NCBI GenBank assembly: GCA_025357895.1
Contig: JANYLL010000087.1
Coordinates: forward strand, 1-6,040
DNA length: 6,040 nucleotides
Reading direction: 5' to 3'
Origin: Ignavibacteriota bacterium
GTDB taxonomy: Bacteria; Bacteroidota; Ignavibacteria; Palsa-1295
Part shown: in pieces, positions 5,909 through 6,040 of the stretch
Position numbering within the stretch: position 1 is the first letter of the stretch
Layout of the letters: each line of letters starts with the position of its first letter
Made by a program: the position numbers and the translations under genes
The notes under the pieces: generated by a model
Seen by the model: only the letters and a program-made list of their open reading frames with translations
Told to the model about the DNA's origin: nothing
The model's database searches: none

Positions 5909-6040
5909 TTATTGAGTTACTCTTCTGGTGCCTCTTGTATTAATCTTTTCCCTGTATCGATTCACAGGAAGTAATGTAAACCCTTTTACTTTTTGAGGTA
6001 GAGCCGGTTTCGATGATCCAATAATAAAAAAATCCGGTTT
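5909..6040 (-). CDS. 3' end of an unidentified gene (C-terminal 43 residues), cut by the window edge
   Basis: An open frame enters from the right edge on the minus strand and runs 43 codons to a TAA at 5909-5911. The fragment starts KPDFFIIGSSKPALPQ and ends with a basic tail, NTRGTRRVTQ. It looks like real coding sequence because a hydrophobic beta-like stretch (FFII) leads into a proline/lysine-rich, strongly basic end, and because the stop is followed about 40 bases later by a hairpin terminator on the same strand (5837-5867). I do not recognise the family and assign no function. The terminator and the separate hsdR promoter box suggest that it is a transcription unit distinct from the restriction operon. 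The fragment is short, so a chance open frame cannot be excluded. Confidence 0.55.
   Translation of the reverse strand, partial: KPDFFIIGSSKPALPQKVKGFTLLPVNRYREKINTRGTRRVTQ

Overview
The window is filled by one minus-strand operon encoding a Type I restriction-modification system, read right to left: hsdR (about 5808 to 3305), a four-helix-bundle 'suffix'-family gene (3223 to 2615), and a fused hsdM-hsdS gene (2603 to 129). The 3' end of an unidentified minus-strand gene lies at 5909-6040. No RNA genes, CRISPR arrays or transposase genes were seen. The DNA looks moderately AT-rich by eye. The starts lack convincing Shine-Dalgarno sequences, and a TATCTTTG box (the Bacteroidota-type -7 element TAnnTTTG) sits 10 nt before the best hsdR start. 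Together these suggest a Bacteroidota or related bacterium, but this is an inference from small signals.

Right flank and promoter: the unknown gene ends at 5909. It is followed by an inverted repeat (5866-5886) and a hairpin terminator (5837-5867), then the hsdR promoter box (5819-5826). Left flank: the operon ends at 129 and is followed by a near-identical copy of the same terminator (69-99). The two terminators belong to 35-nt direct repeats with one mismatch that bracket the whole restriction cassette.

hsdR carries the expected PD-(D/E)xK nuclease, SF2 helicase/translocase and EcoEI-type C-terminal region. It is split by a single-base frameshift at an A4 run (T4 at 5267-5270 on the + strand), just before Walker A. 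Adding one A would restore an approximately 834-residue protein. As given, the modification/specificity polypeptide is intact while the restriction subunit is broken, so the locus reads as modification-competent but restriction-deficient, unless the frameshift is a sequencing error or is bypassed.

The M and S functions are joined in one 824-residue chain: an N6-adenine methyltransferase (DPACGTAG, NPPF) followed by two target recognition domains, each ending in a conserved helical segment. The four-helix-bundle gene between hsdR and hsdMS is bracketed by a 21-bp imperfect inverted repeat (2641-2661 and 3261-3281) and local purine/pyrimidine hairpins. In the mRNA the repeat could form a stem that loops out this gene. 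This resembles the 23S rRNA intervening sequences that encode related proteins, and it is the most unusual structure in the window.
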